A stretch of 64,000 nucleotides of DNA, from the NCBI RefSeq assembly GCF_903652925.1, contig NZ_CAHLAR010000017.1:1-64000 (forward strand), written 5' to 3'. This document shows, piece by piece, positions 34,860-44,846 of the stretch. Position 1 is the stretch's first letter. Every line of letters starts with the position of its first letter. Both the position numbers and the translations under genes were made by a program. The notes beneath the pieces are model-generated. The model did not search any database, had not been told where the DNA came from, and saw nothing but the letters and a program-made list of their open reading frames with translations. This stretch comes from Achromobacter anxifer. GTDB lineage: Bacteria; Pseudomonadota; Gammaproteobacteria; Burkholderiales; Burkholderiaceae_B.

Positions 34860-36421
34860 TTCTGCACCAGGTATTCGGGGCTGGCGGCCACCAGCGTGAT
34901 GGCGGCGCGCACACGGTCGCGCGGCCGGCCGGCGGGTATCGTCGCCACCGCGGTCGTGATGGCGTTGGCGGTCGCGGCGGAATAGGCGTCGCCGGCCAGC
35001 AGCAGCACCACCCGCGCCACCAGCGCGGCCGGGTCGGGAGCCAGCGCGATCTCCGCGGTGTAGGGCGTTTGCAGGTCTTCCCAGCCGCGGTCCACGTAGA
35101 TGGCCAGGAAATTCAGGTAGCCGGCGATGCTGGTTTCGTCGGTGATCTGCAGCTCCGGCGCCACCAGGTGCTGGCGCGCCAGTTCCGTGACCGGCGGCAC
35201 GTAGCGCGGCCGGAAGAAATTGAACACGGTGGCCGAGCGCATCGGGCTCTGCGCCAGCCGGATCGTGTTGTCGGTGGTGTCGGGCATGGCCCAGGCGCCA
35301 TTGGTGGAGGTGGCGCCGAAGGCGCGCGCCCATGCCGAAAAGCGCAGGATGGGTTCGCGCACCTTGCCCCAGCCGGGCGCAGCCAGGTCCGGCTGGCGCG
35401 CCTCGGGGTCGAGCAGGATGGCGCGCACCACGGCCTTCAGGTTGCCGCGCGCGCCCGTGCCGTCATCGTCGAAGGCGGCGGACACCCGCGCAATGTAGGC
35501 GTGGCTGGGGTTGCTGGTCACCAGCCGCTGGATCAGCTGGGTGCCGATGAAGGGTCCCACGTTGGGATGGGCGCTGATGACCTCCATGGCGCGCTTGAGC
35601 GACAGGTGGCCGTCGGTGCCGGCGGGCACCACCGCGCCCAGGAAGCGCTTTTCGGCCAGGGAGTGCAGCGCGTTGTTCAGGGCCATGGGGCGGCGGTGGA
35701 ACTCCACGTCGGTCTCCGGCCCGTTGATGTCCCAGCCGGTGAACACCTTGGCCAGTCCCTGCACGTCGGCGTTGGTGTAGGTTTCGACGGGCGCGCCGTT
35801 GACCATCCGGACGGAGCCGTCCGCTTCCAGTTCCAGCAGGCCGATGCTGAACAATTGCATGACCTCGCGGGCGTAGTTCTCGTCCGGATGGCGGCCGGTC
35901 TTGGGATCTTCCTTGCGGTTGCCGCGATAGGTCAGCATGCAGCCCATCGACAGGTTCTGGGTGACGGCCGTCAGCAGCTGCTGGTAATTGCCCAGGGCGT
36001 GCTGCGCCAGCAGGTCCATGAAGCCCGCGGCGCCGAATAGCGGCCAGGACGCGGTGATGGACGACACGCCCACCACGAAGATCTCGGACAGCGCGAACGC
36101 CACCCGCGTGCGCACCTGGTCGGGGGCCGAGATGAACTTGCGCCACAGCGTGGACTCCAGGGGCGCGTTGATGCCGTTGCCCTTGAACTCCTCGGTGTTC
36201 TTGCGCTGCTGCAGCAGCCAGTCGAAATGGGTTTGCGATGGAGGCAGCGCCAGTTGCGCGTCCAGCCAGGCCGCGTAGCCGTCGCGCACTACCGCGTCGA
36301 TGTCGGCTGGGGTAGGGCCGAAGGTCGCCTGCGCCAGGAAGCGCGAAGCCTGGCCCGGCGTGGGCTTTTCCAGTGGGGGAACAGCGGACTGCGGCGCAGC
36401 CGCTGACGGCGTAGCGGACAT
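34856..36421 (-). CDS. DUF1800 protein
   Basis: A 521-residue protein. I chose the ATG at 36421 because GAGG lies 8 nt upstream; a GTG three codons earlier is the alternative. It opens with the family motif ASRFLAQATFGPTPADIDAVV and has LRKFISAPDQVR-like (LWRKFISAPDQVRTRVAFALSE), MGCMLTYRGNRKEDPKTG and NENYAREVMQLFSIG-type (PDENYAREVMQLFSIGLLE) blocks. Proteins of this family are encoded immediately before DUF1501 proteins and are thought to be exported with them, but their function is not known. No clear signal peptide is visible at this N-terminus. Confidence 0.88.
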   Translation of the reverse strand: MSATPSAAAPQSAVPPLEKPTPGQASRFLAQATFGPTPADIDAVVRDGYAAWLDAQLALPPSQTHFDWLLQQRKNTEEFKGNGINAPLESTLWRKFISAPDQVRTRVAFALSEIFVVGVSSITASWPLFGAAGFMDLLAQHALGNYQQLLTAVTQNLSMGCMLTYRGNRKEDPKTGRHPDENYAREVMQLFSIGLLELEADGSVRMVNGAPVETYTNADVQGLAKVFTGWDINGPETDVEFHRRPMALNNALHSLAEKRFLGAVVPAGTDGHLSLKRAMEVISAHPNVGPFIGTQLIQRLVTSNPSHAYIARVSAAFDDDGTGARGNLKAVVRAILLDPEARQPDLAAPGWGKVREPILRFSAWARAFGATSTNGAWAMPDTTDNTIRLAQSPMRSATVFNFFRPRYVPPVTELARQHLVAPELQITDETSIAGYLNFLAIYVDRGWEDLQTPYTAEIALAPDPAALVARVVLLLAGDAYSAATANAITTAVATIPAGRPRDRVRAAITLVAASPEYLVQK

Positions 36422-36520
36422 GCGCGGCACCTCGTCGAATGCGAAAACCTACGGTACTGAAGCCCCGGGCGGGCTTCAATACCGTCATTCGGCCGAGAGA
36501 CTAGTCCGAAAGCATGAGTT

Positions 36521-37225
36521 TCAGACCGAACGGGTAATGCCGCCGTCGATGCGGATGTTCTGGCCCGTGATGTAGGAGGACGCGTCGGACGCCAGGAACG
36601 CGATCAGGTCCGCGACTTCCTCGGCGGTGCCGTAGCGACCCATGGGAATGCGGGAGCGGCGGTCTTCCTTTTCGGGCAGGCTGTCGATGAAGCCGGGCAG
36701 CACGTTGTTCATGCGGACGTTGTGCTCGGCGTATTCATCGGAGAAGACCTTGGTGAAGGCGGCCAGCCCGGCGCGGAACACGCCCGAGGTCGGAAACAGC
36801 GCTTCCGGCTCGAAGGTGGCGTAGGTCGAAATATTGACGATGGCGCCGGATTTCTGGCGCTTCATCACGGGGGCGACCAGGCGCGCGATGCGCACCACGT
36901 TCAGCAGGTAGAACTCCATGCCCAGGTGCCAGTCGTCGTCGCTGATCTCCAGCAGCGGACCCTTGGGGCCGTGGCCGGCGCTGTTGACCACCGCATCGAT
37001 CCTGCCCCATTTCTGCTGGGTCGCGTCCACCAGTCTTGCCAGGTCCTCGGGCGAGCGGTTGGAGCCCGTGACGCCCAGGCCGCCCAGTTCCTGCGCCAGG
37101 GCCTCGCCCTTGCCGGAGGAAGACAGTATGGCCACGCGCCAGCCATCTGCCGCCAGTTTGCGCGCCGCCGCCGCGCCCATGCCGCTGCCGCCGGCGGTGA
37201 CGATCGCCACTTTTTCCGTGCTCAT
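36521..37225 (-). CDS. SDR-family oxidoreductase with altered catalytic motif
   Basis: A 234-residue SDR from the ATG at 37225 (AGGAG 5 nt upstream). The cofactor motif TAGGSGMG (10-17), NSAG (81-84) and Ser133 are present. Where YxxxK should follow, the sequence reads TSGVFRAGLAAF, giving Ser147 and Arg151. The catalytic Tyr and Lys thus appear to be missing, so standard dehydrogenase activity is doubtful. It is a single-gene unit between the DUF1800 gene and a sorbosone-dehydrogenase-like gene. Confidence 0.82.
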   Translation of the reverse strand: MSTEKVAIVTAGGSGMGAAAARKLAADGWRVAILSSSGKGEALAQELGGLGVTGSNRSPEDLARLVDATQQKWGRIDAVVNSAGHGPKGPLLEISDDDWHLGMEFYLLNVVRIARLVAPVMKRQKSGAIVNISTYATFEPEALFPTSGVFRAGLAAFTKVFSDEYAEHNVRMNNVLPGFIDSLPEKEDRRSRIPMGRYGTAEEVADLIAFLASDASSYITGQNIRIDGGITRSV

Positions 37226-37244
37226 GCTCACTCCTGGTCTTGAA

Positions 37245-38579
37245 TTATTGGGGAGCGGCCATTGTAGAAGCGGGCGCGACGCGCCACACCGCATTTCCCA
37301 CGTCGTCGGCCACCAGCAGGCCGCCCTGGCGGTCTATGGCCACGCCGACCGGCCGGCCCTGGGCCTCGCCGCTTTCGTTGAGGAATCCTGTCAGTACGTC
37401 GCGCGCCGGCCCGTCGGGCATGTTGCCGCGGAAGGGCACGAAGATGACCTTGTAGCCGCTGGGCGGATTGCGGTTCCAGGAACCATGCTGGCCCACGAAC
37501 ATGCCGTCGATGAAGGGCGCGGGTAGCCTCGCGCCGCCGGACCAGGCCAGGCCCAGCGAGGCGGTGTGCGGACCCAGAGCGTAGTCGGGCGCGATGGCGC
37601 TCGCCACCAGGTCCGGACGCGGCGGCTGGACCCGGGTGTCGACGTGCTGGCCGAAGTAGCTGTAGGGCCAGCCATAGAAGCCGCCGTCGCGCACCGAGGT
37701 CATGTAGTCGGGCACCAGGTCGCTGCCCAGCTCGTCGCGTTCATTCACCGCGGTCCACAGCGTCTTGCCGTCCGGCGCCCAGGCCATGCCCACCGGGTTG
37801 CGCAGTCCCGACGCATACAGGCGCTTGGCGCCGCTGGCCACGTCGATCTCCCAGATGGCGGCGCGGCCGGCTTCGATTTCCATGCCGTTTTCGCCAACGT
37901 TGCTGTTGGAGCCGACGGAAACGTACAGCTTGCTGCCGTCCGGGCTGGCCAGCAGGTTCTTGGTCCAGTGATGGTTGAGGCCCGCCGGCAGGTCGGTGAC
38001 CTTCACGCCGGGGGCGCTGATGCGCAGCTGCCCGGTTTCGTAGGGGAACCGGACCACGGCGTCGGCGTTCGCCACGTACAGCTGATTGCCGATCAAGGCC
38101 ATGCCGAACGGTGAATTCAGGCCTTCCAGCAGCACGCTGCGGGTATCGGCGACGCCAGCGTGCCGGGTGTCGCGCAGCAGGGTGATGCGGTTCGCGCTGT
38201 CGGTGCGGGCGCCGGCGCGTTTCATGACCAGGCCGGCGGCCCAGGCCTTGAAGCCGCCGGAGGCCTCCGCCGGCTTGGGCGGCGCATTGGTCTCGGCCAC
38301 CAGCACGTCGCCGTTGGGCAGCACGTACAGCCAGCGCGGGTGGTCCAGGCCGCGGGCGAACTCGGTCACGGCCAGGCCGCTCGCGGGCAAGGGATGGGCG
38401 CCGGCAGGCCAGCCCACGGCCTTGGCCGTCTTCACAGTGGGGATCAGGGTGGTGTTGGGTGCCGGCAACTGGGGCGAGGGGCCCATGCCGGCTTCGACCG
38501 GCAGCGTGGCCATTTCGCCGCAGGCGTTGAGGGTGGCGGCGGCGAGTACCGCCGCCAGCAGGAGGCGTGGGGTGGACAT
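37245..38579 (-). CDS. Sorbosone/glucose dehydrogenase-like PQQ-type lipoprotein
   Basis: A 444-residue beta-propeller protein of the soluble glucose/sorbosone dehydrogenase (GSDH) family. A lipoprotein signal is visible ([20 protein letters not shown], lipobox LNAC with Cys20). Family motifs include [45 protein letters not shown] (two adjoining blades) and [10 protein letters not shown]. It is expected to be anchored in the outer or inner membrane facing the periplasm and to oxidise a sugar or aldehyde with PQQ. Whether PQQ is used is inferred from the family. Confidence 0.85.
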   Translation of the reverse strand: MSTPRLLLAAVLAAATLNACGEMATLPVEAGMGPSPQLPAPNTTLIPTVKTAKAVGWPAGAHPLPASGLAVTEFARGLDHPRWLYVLPNGDVLVAETNAPPKPAEASGGFKAWAAGLVMKRAGARTDSANRITLLRDTRHAGVADTRSVLLEGLNSPFGMALIGNQLYVANADAVVRFPYETGQLRISAPGVKVTDLPAGLNHHWTKNLLASPDGSKLYVSVGSNSNVGENGMEIEAGRAAIWEIDVASGAKRLYASGLRNPVGMAWAPDGKTLWTAVNERDELGSDLVPDYMTSVRDGGFYGWPYSYFGQHVDTRVQPPRPDLVASAIAPDYALGPHTASLGLAWSGGARLPAPFIDGMFVGQHGSWNRNPPSGYKVIFVPFRGNMPDGPARDVLTGFLNESGEAQGRPVGVAIDRQGGLLVADDVGNAVWRVAPASTMAAPQ

Positions 38580-38642
38580 GATGCCGCTCCAGGGGCTGTG
38601 AGTTTCATCATACGCCTCGCCCGCAGCCGCCCGGGCGCGCGA

Positions 38643-39986
38643 TCAACGCATCTCGAATGCCTCCTGATGCCAGCGCACGCGCTGGCTGCCCAGCTTGCGC
38701 AGGCCGCGCCTGAGCGCGTCCGACAGGCCAGAGGGGCCGCAGAACCACACATCGGAGACCCGGCCGGCGGCGACCTCGCCCTGGGCCAGCGAGCCGGCCG
38801 TCAGCGGCTTGCCGTCGCTCGCGCCGTGGACCGTCAGCGTCACCGATGGCAGCGCGGCGCAACGCTCGCGCAGCAGGGGCACGAAGGGATCCGTGGCGGC
38901 GTCGCGCACGCAGTAGTGCAGCCATACGCGCGGCGCCAGCGCCTGGCCGGCCTGCAAAGCTTCCAGCCACGCCAGGAACGGCGTGATGCCGATGCCGCCC
39001 GCGATCCAGACCTGCGATGCGCTGGCCTCGTCGGGCGCCAGCTGGAAGCGGCCATAGGGGCCTTCGACGCTTACCTGCTGGCCGACGCGCAGCGAGCTGG
39101 CCAGGGTACGCGTGTAGTCGCCCAGGGCCTTGATCTGGAACGTCACGCGGCGCTCACCGGGCACGGCGGCGCTGGCGATGGTGAACGGATGCGCGCCTTC
39201 GCGGCGGTCGAACGTGACGAAGGCGAACTGCCCCGCCTGATGCGATTGCCAATTGCCGTCCAGTTCGCAGCTGACCTCCATGATGCCGCCGGGTTGCTGC
39301 GCCAGCGAGACGACCCGGCCTTGCGCGCGGCGGCCGCGGCCCACGCGTCCCAGCAGCGCCGCCAGCGCGGCATAGGCGCCCGCCGCCAGCAGCGGAACCA
39401 GCAGCAGGCCCACGGGACCGCTCCAGTAGCGCGCCGGGGCCAGCGCCACGGTGTGGAACGCAAGAACCAGGAACAGCGCGGGCATGGCGCGGTGAAGCAG
39501 GCGCCAGGCGCGATAGGGAAAGCGTCGCCACAGGGTGAGAACCAGCATCGCCAGCAGCAGGTAGATGGACCATTCGCCCAGGTCCTTGGCCACGCCGCGC
39601 GAGCCCTCGAACAGCGCCAGCACGATATCCCGCGTTGGCCGGTTGCCCGCGTCGGCCAGGCCCTTCAGCGGGCCGCTGGCCAGTTTCAGCAGCCAGTGCG
39701 CCGCGCCGGCGCCTACCGCGAGGATGCCGGCCCATTTGTGCAGCCGGTAGATCTTGTCCATGCCGCCCAGCGGACTTTCCAGCCACGCGGGCCGCAACGC
39801 AAGCAGCATGATCAGGGCCATCAGCCCGATGGACCAGACGCCCGTCAGATACAGGCCCTGCTGCCGCGCCACCCAGTACCAGGCGCCCGCGGCCGGCGGC
39901 TGCAGGACAAAGACGTCCAGGCCCCAGGCCAGGGTGAGAGCTGACAGGAAGCCGCCGATGGCGGCGCCGGTTCCTATGGTTTTCAT
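38643..39986 (-). CDS. Ferric-reductase-like transmembrane flavoprotein
   Basis: A 447-residue protein with about six N-terminal membrane helices (ferric reductase-like heme domain, His in YRLHKWAG and LLHRAMP). A ferredoxin-reductase-type FAD domain (HPFTIAS) and an NAD(P)-binding domain (WIAGGIGITPFLAWLE, VWFCGPSGLSDALR) follow. It would move electrons from cytoplasmic NAD(P)H through FAD and heme across the membrane, to iron or another acceptor. A small PepSY protein gene lies 77 bp upstream on the same strand, suggesting a shared redox role. Confidence 0.85.
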   Translation of the reverse strand: MKTIGTGAAIGGFLSALTLAWGLDVFVLQPPAAGAWYWVARQQGLYLTGVWSIGLMALIMLLALRPAWLESPLGGMDKIYRLHKWAGILAVGAGAAHWLLKLASGPLKGLADAGNRPTRDIVLALFEGSRGVAKDLGEWSIYLLLAMLVLTLWRRFPYRAWRLLHRAMPALFLVLAFHTVALAPARYWSGPVGLLLVPLLAAGAYAALAALLGRVGRGRRAQGRVVSLAQQPGGIMEVSCELDGNWQSHQAGQFAFVTFDRREGAHPFTIASAAVPGERRVTFQIKALGDYTRTLASSLRVGQQVSVEGPYGRFQLAPDEASASQVWIAGGIGITPFLAWLEALQAGQALAPRVWLHYCVRDAATDPFVPLLRERCAALPSVTLTVHGASDGKPLTAGSLAQGEVAAGRVSDVWFCGPSGLSDALRRGLRKLGSQRVRWHQEAFEMR

Positions 39987-40063
39987 GATGACATCCGTGA
40001 GGGGGCGTCCGGCCCGCCGGACGCGGGCCGGACGTGGGTTGGCGCGTGCGCGCCGGTGCGGCT

Positions 40064-40375
40064 TCAGTCCTTGATGCGGCTGCGCAGGACGGCGCCGGTC
40101 TGGGCGTCGACGCGCAGCTTGACGCGCTGGCCTTGGGCGTTGTCGGCCTTGACGTCGTAGCGGCCGTGCTCGAGCTCGATCTCGGTGATGTTGCTGTAGC
40201 CTGCGGCGGTCAGCGTGTCGTAAATCTGGCGCACGGTCAGGGTGGCAGCGGCGGCGGGCGCGGCGGCGGCTGGCTGGGCCGGCGCGGGCGCGGCGGTCTG
40301 GGCGTACGCGGCGGCGCCGGTCAGGGTTGCGGCGCCAAGCGCCAGGGCGGCCAGGGTGTTGCGGATTGCGGTCAT
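40064..40375 (-). CDS. Periplasmic PepSY-domain protein
   Basis: A 103-residue protein with a signal peptide (MTAIRNTLAALALGAATLTGAAAYA), an Ala/Pro-rich linker, and one PepSY domain (about 45-100: LTVRQIYDTLTAAGYSNITEIELEHGRYDVKAD, ending TGAVLRSRIKD). It is divergent from a second PepSY gene with a two-component system and upstream of the ferric-reductase-like gene. PepSY domains of this type are often targets or accessory sensors of the adjacent histidine kinase. Confidence 0.82.
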   Translation of the reverse strand: MTAIRNTLAALALGAATLTGAAAYAQTAAPAPAQPAAAAPAAAATLTVRQIYDTLTAAGYSNITEIELEHGRYDVKADNAQGQRVKLRVDAQTGAVLRSRIKD

Positions 40376-40462
40376 GGAGTGGCTCCTAGGTTGTGGAAGG
40401 TTGCCGAAGTGGCGACCATGACCGCATTATTCGATTGTGCGGATGAACCATTTCTGAAGCAT

Positions 40463-40498
40463 CCGTTCACGTGCCGTTCATTTTCCCGGCGCTATAAC
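40463..40498 (+). promoter_or_regulatory. Promoter with OmpR-type direct repeats before PepSY-RR-HK operon
   Basis: CCGTTCA occurs at 40463-40469 and 40474-40480, offset by 11 bp, which is one helical turn and typical of OmpR/PhoB-family response regulators. The -10-like TATAAC is at 40493-40498, so a start near 40505 would place the repeats over the -35 region. This fits autoactivation by the response regulator encoded downstream. Confidence 0.45.
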
Positions 40499-40544
40499 TG
40501 AGCGGAAAATCGCCCTTATTTGCGGGCTTTGTGCGAAAGGAACC

Positions 40545-40891
40545 ATGACCTCAGGAACCCGTACCCGAATCTGGCTGTCCTGCTGCGCGCTGATGCTGGC
40601 GCTGGCCGCAGGCCCCGGCGCGGGCCTGGCCGACGAAAGCGACCATGAACAGGCGCGCCAGGCCCTGCAGGCCGGCAAGGTGCTGCCGCTGCGCTCGGTG
40701 CTCGACATCGTCGAACGCGACTATCCAGGGCAGGTGGTCAAGGTCGAATTCGAGGAAGACGACGGCCAGTTCATCTACGAGATCCGCTTGCTGCAGAGCG
40801 GCGGCCGGCTGGTCAAGCTGAAGATCGATGCGCGCGACGGCAAGGTGCTGGGCGTGAAGGGCCGCGACATCCAATTCCGGGACAAGCACTG

Positions 40892-40892
<1 letters not shown>
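40545..40892 (+). CDS. Periplasmic PepSY-domain protein linked to a two-component system
   Basis: A 115-residue protein with a signal peptide (ending ALAAGPGAGLA) and one PepSY domain (about 45-108: LPLRSVLDIVERDYPGQVVKVEFEEDDGQFIYEIRLL, with KIDARDGKVLGV). The stop overlaps the response regulator ATG by one base. Its role may be to modulate the sensor kinase in the periplasm; this is inferred from the gene order. Confidence 0.82.
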
Positions 40893-41550
<658 letters not shown>

Positions 41551-41554
<4 letters not shown>

Positions 41555-42921
41555 TGCCCGCACGCGCGCCGGGCTCGCTGCGCTGGCGCCTGCTGGCCGG
41601 CACCCTGGCCTGGATCCTGGTAACGGTGGTGCTGGCGGGCTGGGGCCTGAGCAGCCTGTTCCGCCAGCACATCACCGAGCAATTGCGCGCCGAACTGACC
41701 CTGCACCTGAACCAGCTGACGGCTGCGGTGAACACCGGCCCGGACGGCCGCCTGGTGGTCGCGCCGCCGCTGAGCGATCCGCGGCTGGAGCAGCCCTTGT
41801 CGGGCCTGTACTGGCAGATCGACCGGCTCGGCGAGCAGGGCCGGCCGGGGGCCGCCGGCGTGGCGCGCTCGCGTTCGCTGTGGGACCAGGTGCTGGCGCT
41901 GCCCGCCGCGGATGGCGCCGACGGGGTCTATGAAATCGCGGGACCGGAGAAGCATCGCCTGACGGCCATGACGCGCATGCTGGAGCCTGCCGAGACGGAG
42001 GCCGCGCCGCTGCGCCTGATCGTGGCCGCCGACAGCAAGGTGCTGGCCGAGCCGATAGAGCGCTTCAACCACATGCTGCTCATCTCGCTGGGCGCGCTGG
42101 CGGCCGGCCTGACGCTGGCGGCCGTGGTCCAGGTGGTGGTCGGGCTGCGGCCGCTTGTCCGGCTGAGACGGCAGCTGGCCAAGCAGCATGCCGGCCCCAG
42201 CGTGCGCATCGAGGGCCGCTTTCCCAGTGAAATCCAGCCCCTGGTCGATGATTTCAACCGCGTCCTCGATGTCAACGCGGACATGGTGCAGCGCGCGCGC
42301 ACGCAGGCCGGCAATCTGGCGCACGCGGTGAAGACGCCGCTGACGATCCTGGCCAATGCGGCGGCGCGCGAGGAAGGTCCGCTGGCGGCGCTGGTGCAGG
42401 AGCAGGTCGGCATGGCGCGGCGGCAGATCGACTATCACCTGGCGCGAGCCCGCGCCGCCGCGGCTTCGGGCGCGGCCGACAGCCGCACGCCGCTGCGCAA
42501 GCCCGTCGAAGGCCTGCTGCGCGTCATGCAGAAGCTGTACGCGGCGCGCGGGCTGCTGCTGGAAATGCCTTCGTTCGCCGAGGGACTGGTGTTCCGCGGC
42601 GAAGAGCAGGACCTGCAGGAGATGGTCGGGAACCTGCTGGACAACGCCTGCAAGTGGGCCGAGCGCCAGGTGCAAATCAGCGCGCAGCCCGCCGGCCCCG
42701 GCCAGCTGCTCATCCAGATCGACGATGACGGCCCAGGCATCGCCGACGAGGAACGCGAACGCATTTTCCTGCGCGGCGTGCGGGTGGACGAACAGCGCCC
42801 AGGGTCGGGCCTGGGATTGGATATCGTGCGCGACCTGGCCGGCACCTATGGCGGCCAGGTGCGCGCGGAACGCTCGCCGCTGGGCGGCTTGCGGGTGTCG
42901 TTGTGGCTGCCGGCCGCCTGA
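41551..42921 (+). CDS. Sensor histidine kinase
   Basis: A 456-residue kinase. I chose the ATG at 41551 (4-bp overlap with the regulator stop); a GTG at 41542 is possible. Two membrane helices (about 12-35 and 165-195) flank a periplasmic sensor of about 130 residues. HAMP-like sequence follows, then the H-box with His258 (NLAHAVKTPLTIL), the N-box (NLLDNACKWA) and G-boxes (DDDGPGI, GSGLGLDIV). The H-box form resembles the PhoQ group. The signal is unknown; the PepSY partner suggests a metal or redox cue. Confidence 0.9.
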
Positions 42922-42936
42922 GGCCGGCGCCGCGCC

Positions 42937-43365
42937 TTACTTCACCAGCGTGACCGGCGCTTCGGCCAGTTGCAGCACCTGGTTGGCGACCGAGCCGATC
43001 AGGATGTTGGTCAGCGTGCCGTTGCCGCGCGTGCCCATCACGATGCGCGCGCAGCCGTGGTCTTTCGCGTAACCGGCGATTTCCGTCGCCGCGTGGCCGA
43101 ACGCCACGTGACTTGTGTAGTCGGTGCCGGTCACGTCCAGCAGCTTGCGGGCCTCGTCCGTGGCCTCCTGGCCTTCGCGCAGGTAGAACTCGTCGATCAT
43201 GTCCTGGGTGATCAGGCGCGAAAGGCCGGCGCGGCCTTGCACGGGCGTCTGGACGTTGAGCAGGTGGACGCGCGCCTCGCCCGCGCCCTGGGCGAGCTCG
43301 CGGGCGTACAGGACGGCGCGGTTGGCGTTGTCGGAGCCGTCTACGGGGACCAGGATGTTCAGCAT
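42937..43365 (-). CDS. Universal stress protein (UspA family)
   Basis: A 142-residue UspA-domain protein (MLNILVPVDGSDNANRAV) with the ATP-binding pattern G-2x-G-9x-GS in GTRGNGTLTNILIGS near the C-terminus. It is second in a tandem pair, 17 bp after the other usp gene. Both are likely expressed from one promoter with an FNR-like box. General stress or anaerobic survival roles are known for the family. Confidence 0.88.
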   Translation of the reverse strand: MLNILVPVDGSDNANRAVLYARELAQGAGEARVHLLNVQTPVQGRAGLSRLITQDMIDEFYLREGQEATDEARKLLDVTGTDYTSHVAFGHAATEIAGYAKDHGCARIVMGTRGNGTLTNILIGSVANQVLQLAEAPVTLVK

Positions 43366-43382
43366 GGATGCTCCTTGACGGC

Positions 43383-43808
43383 TTACTTGACCAGGGTGAC
43401 GGGCAATTCCGCCAGATGCAGGACCCGGGTCGCGACCGAACCCAGGAACCAGGACGAGACCGAGCCCAGCCCGCGCGAACCCATGAAGATTTCGTCGGCG
43501 CCGGACTCGCCGGCCACGCGCACGATGGTCTCGGCCGCCGCGCCCACTTCGATGTGCGTCTGGAAGGGCACGCCGGCCCGGGTCAGCAGCTCGCTGGCCG
43601 CGGCCAGCGCGTGGCGGCCTTCTTCCTCGTGGTAGGCGTCGATCTCGGCTTGCGACAGGCCGCGGCCGATCTTGCCCGCCTTCAGGGGAATCTGGACCGT
43701 GAGGAGCTCCACACGTTCCACCGGGTCGTAGCTGCGGGCGTCGAGCAGGGCTTGGACCGCATGGACGGCGGGCTGCGAGCCGTCCACGGGGATCAGGATG
43801 CGTTTCAT
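43383..43808 (-). CDS. Universal stress protein (UspA family)
   Basis: A 141-residue UspA protein from the ATG at 43808 (MKRILIPVDGSQPAVHAV) with the nucleotide pattern GSRGLGSVSSWFLGS. It has the same length as its neighbour and shares the final ELPVTLVK/EAPVTLVK block, so the two arose by duplication. It is the promoter-proximal gene; see the FNR-like site at 43888-43901. Confidence 0.88.
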   Translation of the reverse strand: MKRILIPVDGSQPAVHAVQALLDARSYDPVERVELLTVQIPLKAGKIGRGLSQAEIDAYHEEEGRHALAAASELLTRAGVPFQTHIEVGAAAETIVRVAGESGADEIFMGSRGLGSVSSWFLGSVATRVLHLAELPVTLVK

Positions 43809-43859
43809 GAGCGTCTCCTTGTGCGCGCCGCGGGCGGCGGTGTAGTCCACTTTATCCGA

Positions 43860-43901
43860 ATTATTGGCCGAATCGGACGGGCGCGACATGAGCGGGATCA
43901 A
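43860..43901 (-). promoter_or_regulatory. FNR/ANR-type class II promoter for the usp pair
   Basis: On the minus strand TTGATCCCGCTCAT (43901-43888) matches the FNR consensus TTGAT-N4-ATCAA at 8 of 10 positions. A -10-like AATAAT lies at 43865-43860. If transcription starts at about 43853, the box is centred at -41.5, the standard class II position. It suggests oxygen-limitation control of the usp genes. Confidence 0.45.
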
Positions 43902-43981
43902 ACCGGGCGCAATCAGCGTCTGCGGGCGCCGGGCGTGAAGCGCCTGCCGCCAGGCATTCCACGCCCGTCGTCCGTCGTCCT

Positions 43982-43992
43982 GGGGGGGGGGG
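43982..43992. repeat. G11 homopolymer just 3' of murI
   Basis: Eleven consecutive G residues on the plus strand (C11 in the murI transcript), 4 bp beyond the murI stop and about 175 bp upstream of the first usp start. Such a tract is prone to slippage. It lies outside both genes. The rest of the 188-bp gap contains the FNR-type promoter and nothing else recognisable. Confidence 0.8.
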
Positions 43993-43996
43993 CGGC

Positions 43997-44800
43997 TCAG
44001 CGCCAGCGCGGCTCCAGCGTGTGCGCAGCAGGAGCCTGCCCGATCAGGCGCGGAGCCAGCGCGCTCAGCGCCTCGACCGCGCCGCTGGTTTCCAGGCGCA
44101 GTTCGCCGGGGCCGTCGGTGCGCAGCAGGCCGCGTTCCTGCAGTTGGTGGCGCAGCCGGCGTGCCACGGGCGCGCCCGTTTCCAACAGAGGCACGCCGGG
44201 ACCGGCGGCCGCCTGGATGGCGTCGCGCAGGAAGGGGAAGTGGGTGCAGCCCAGCACCAGCACGTCGGCGCCGGCTGCGCGCAGCTCGGCCACCGGCGCG
44301 CGCACGGCGGCCTCGGCCTCGGGGCCGCTGAGCACGCCCTGTTCCACCAGTCGCACCCATTCCGGGCAGGGCCGGAACAGGATGCGGACTTCGGGGGCCT
44401 CGCGCTGGATCAGCGCCGCGAACTTGGCGCTGGCCAGGGTGCCGGTGGTGGCGAACACGCCGACCACGCCGCTGGCAGTCAGGTGCGCGGCGGGCTTGAT
44501 GGCGGGCTCCACGCCGATGACGATCAGTCCGGGGTGGCGCTGGCGCAGCGCGACGATGGCGGCCGCGGTCGCGGTGTTGCACGCCACCACCATGGCCTTG
44601 GCCTGGCGCGACACGAAGTAATCGGCGATCGTGCTGGCGCGCTGCTCGACGTAGTCGCGCGACTTCTCGCCGTAGGGGACGTGGGCCGAGTCGGCGACGT
44701 AAAGCAGGGACTCGTGGGGCAGGGCGTCGCGGATGGCGCGCAGCACGCTCAGGCCGCCGACGCCGGAGTCGTAAATGCCTATGGGTGAGTCTGGGGACAT
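43997..44800 (-). CDS. murI: Glutamate racemase
   Basis: A 267-residue enzyme converting L- to D-glutamate for peptidoglycan. The conserved blocks are IGIYDSGVGGLSVLRAI (catalytic Asp/Ser region), VPYGEKSRDYV, VVACNTATAAAI (first catalytic Cys) and LGCTHFPFLRDAI (second catalytic Cys). Full family length. The C-terminus is followed directly by a C11 run on the coding strand. Confidence 0.95.
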   Translation of the reverse strand: MSPDSPIGIYDSGVGGLSVLRAIRDALPHESLLYVADSAHVPYGEKSRDYVEQRASTIADYFVSRQAKAMVVACNTATAAAIVALRQRHPGLIVIGVEPAIKPAAHLTASGVVGVFATTGTLASAKFAALIQREAPEVRILFRPCPEWVRLVEQGVLSGPEAEAAVRAPVAELRAAGADVLVLGCTHFPFLRDAIQAAAGPGVPLLETGAPVARRLRHQLQERGLLRTDGPGELRLETSGAVEALSALAPRLIGQAPAAHTLEPRWR

Positions 44801-44846
44801 GGCTGCAATGCGGAATGCGGGTGCCCGGCAGTGTAGCGCCGCGCGC

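Noticed and set aside
43982-43992. Phase-variable coding of murI
   Set aside because: The G11 tract is 4 bp beyond the murI stop, so length change cannot shift the reading frame, and murI is essential.
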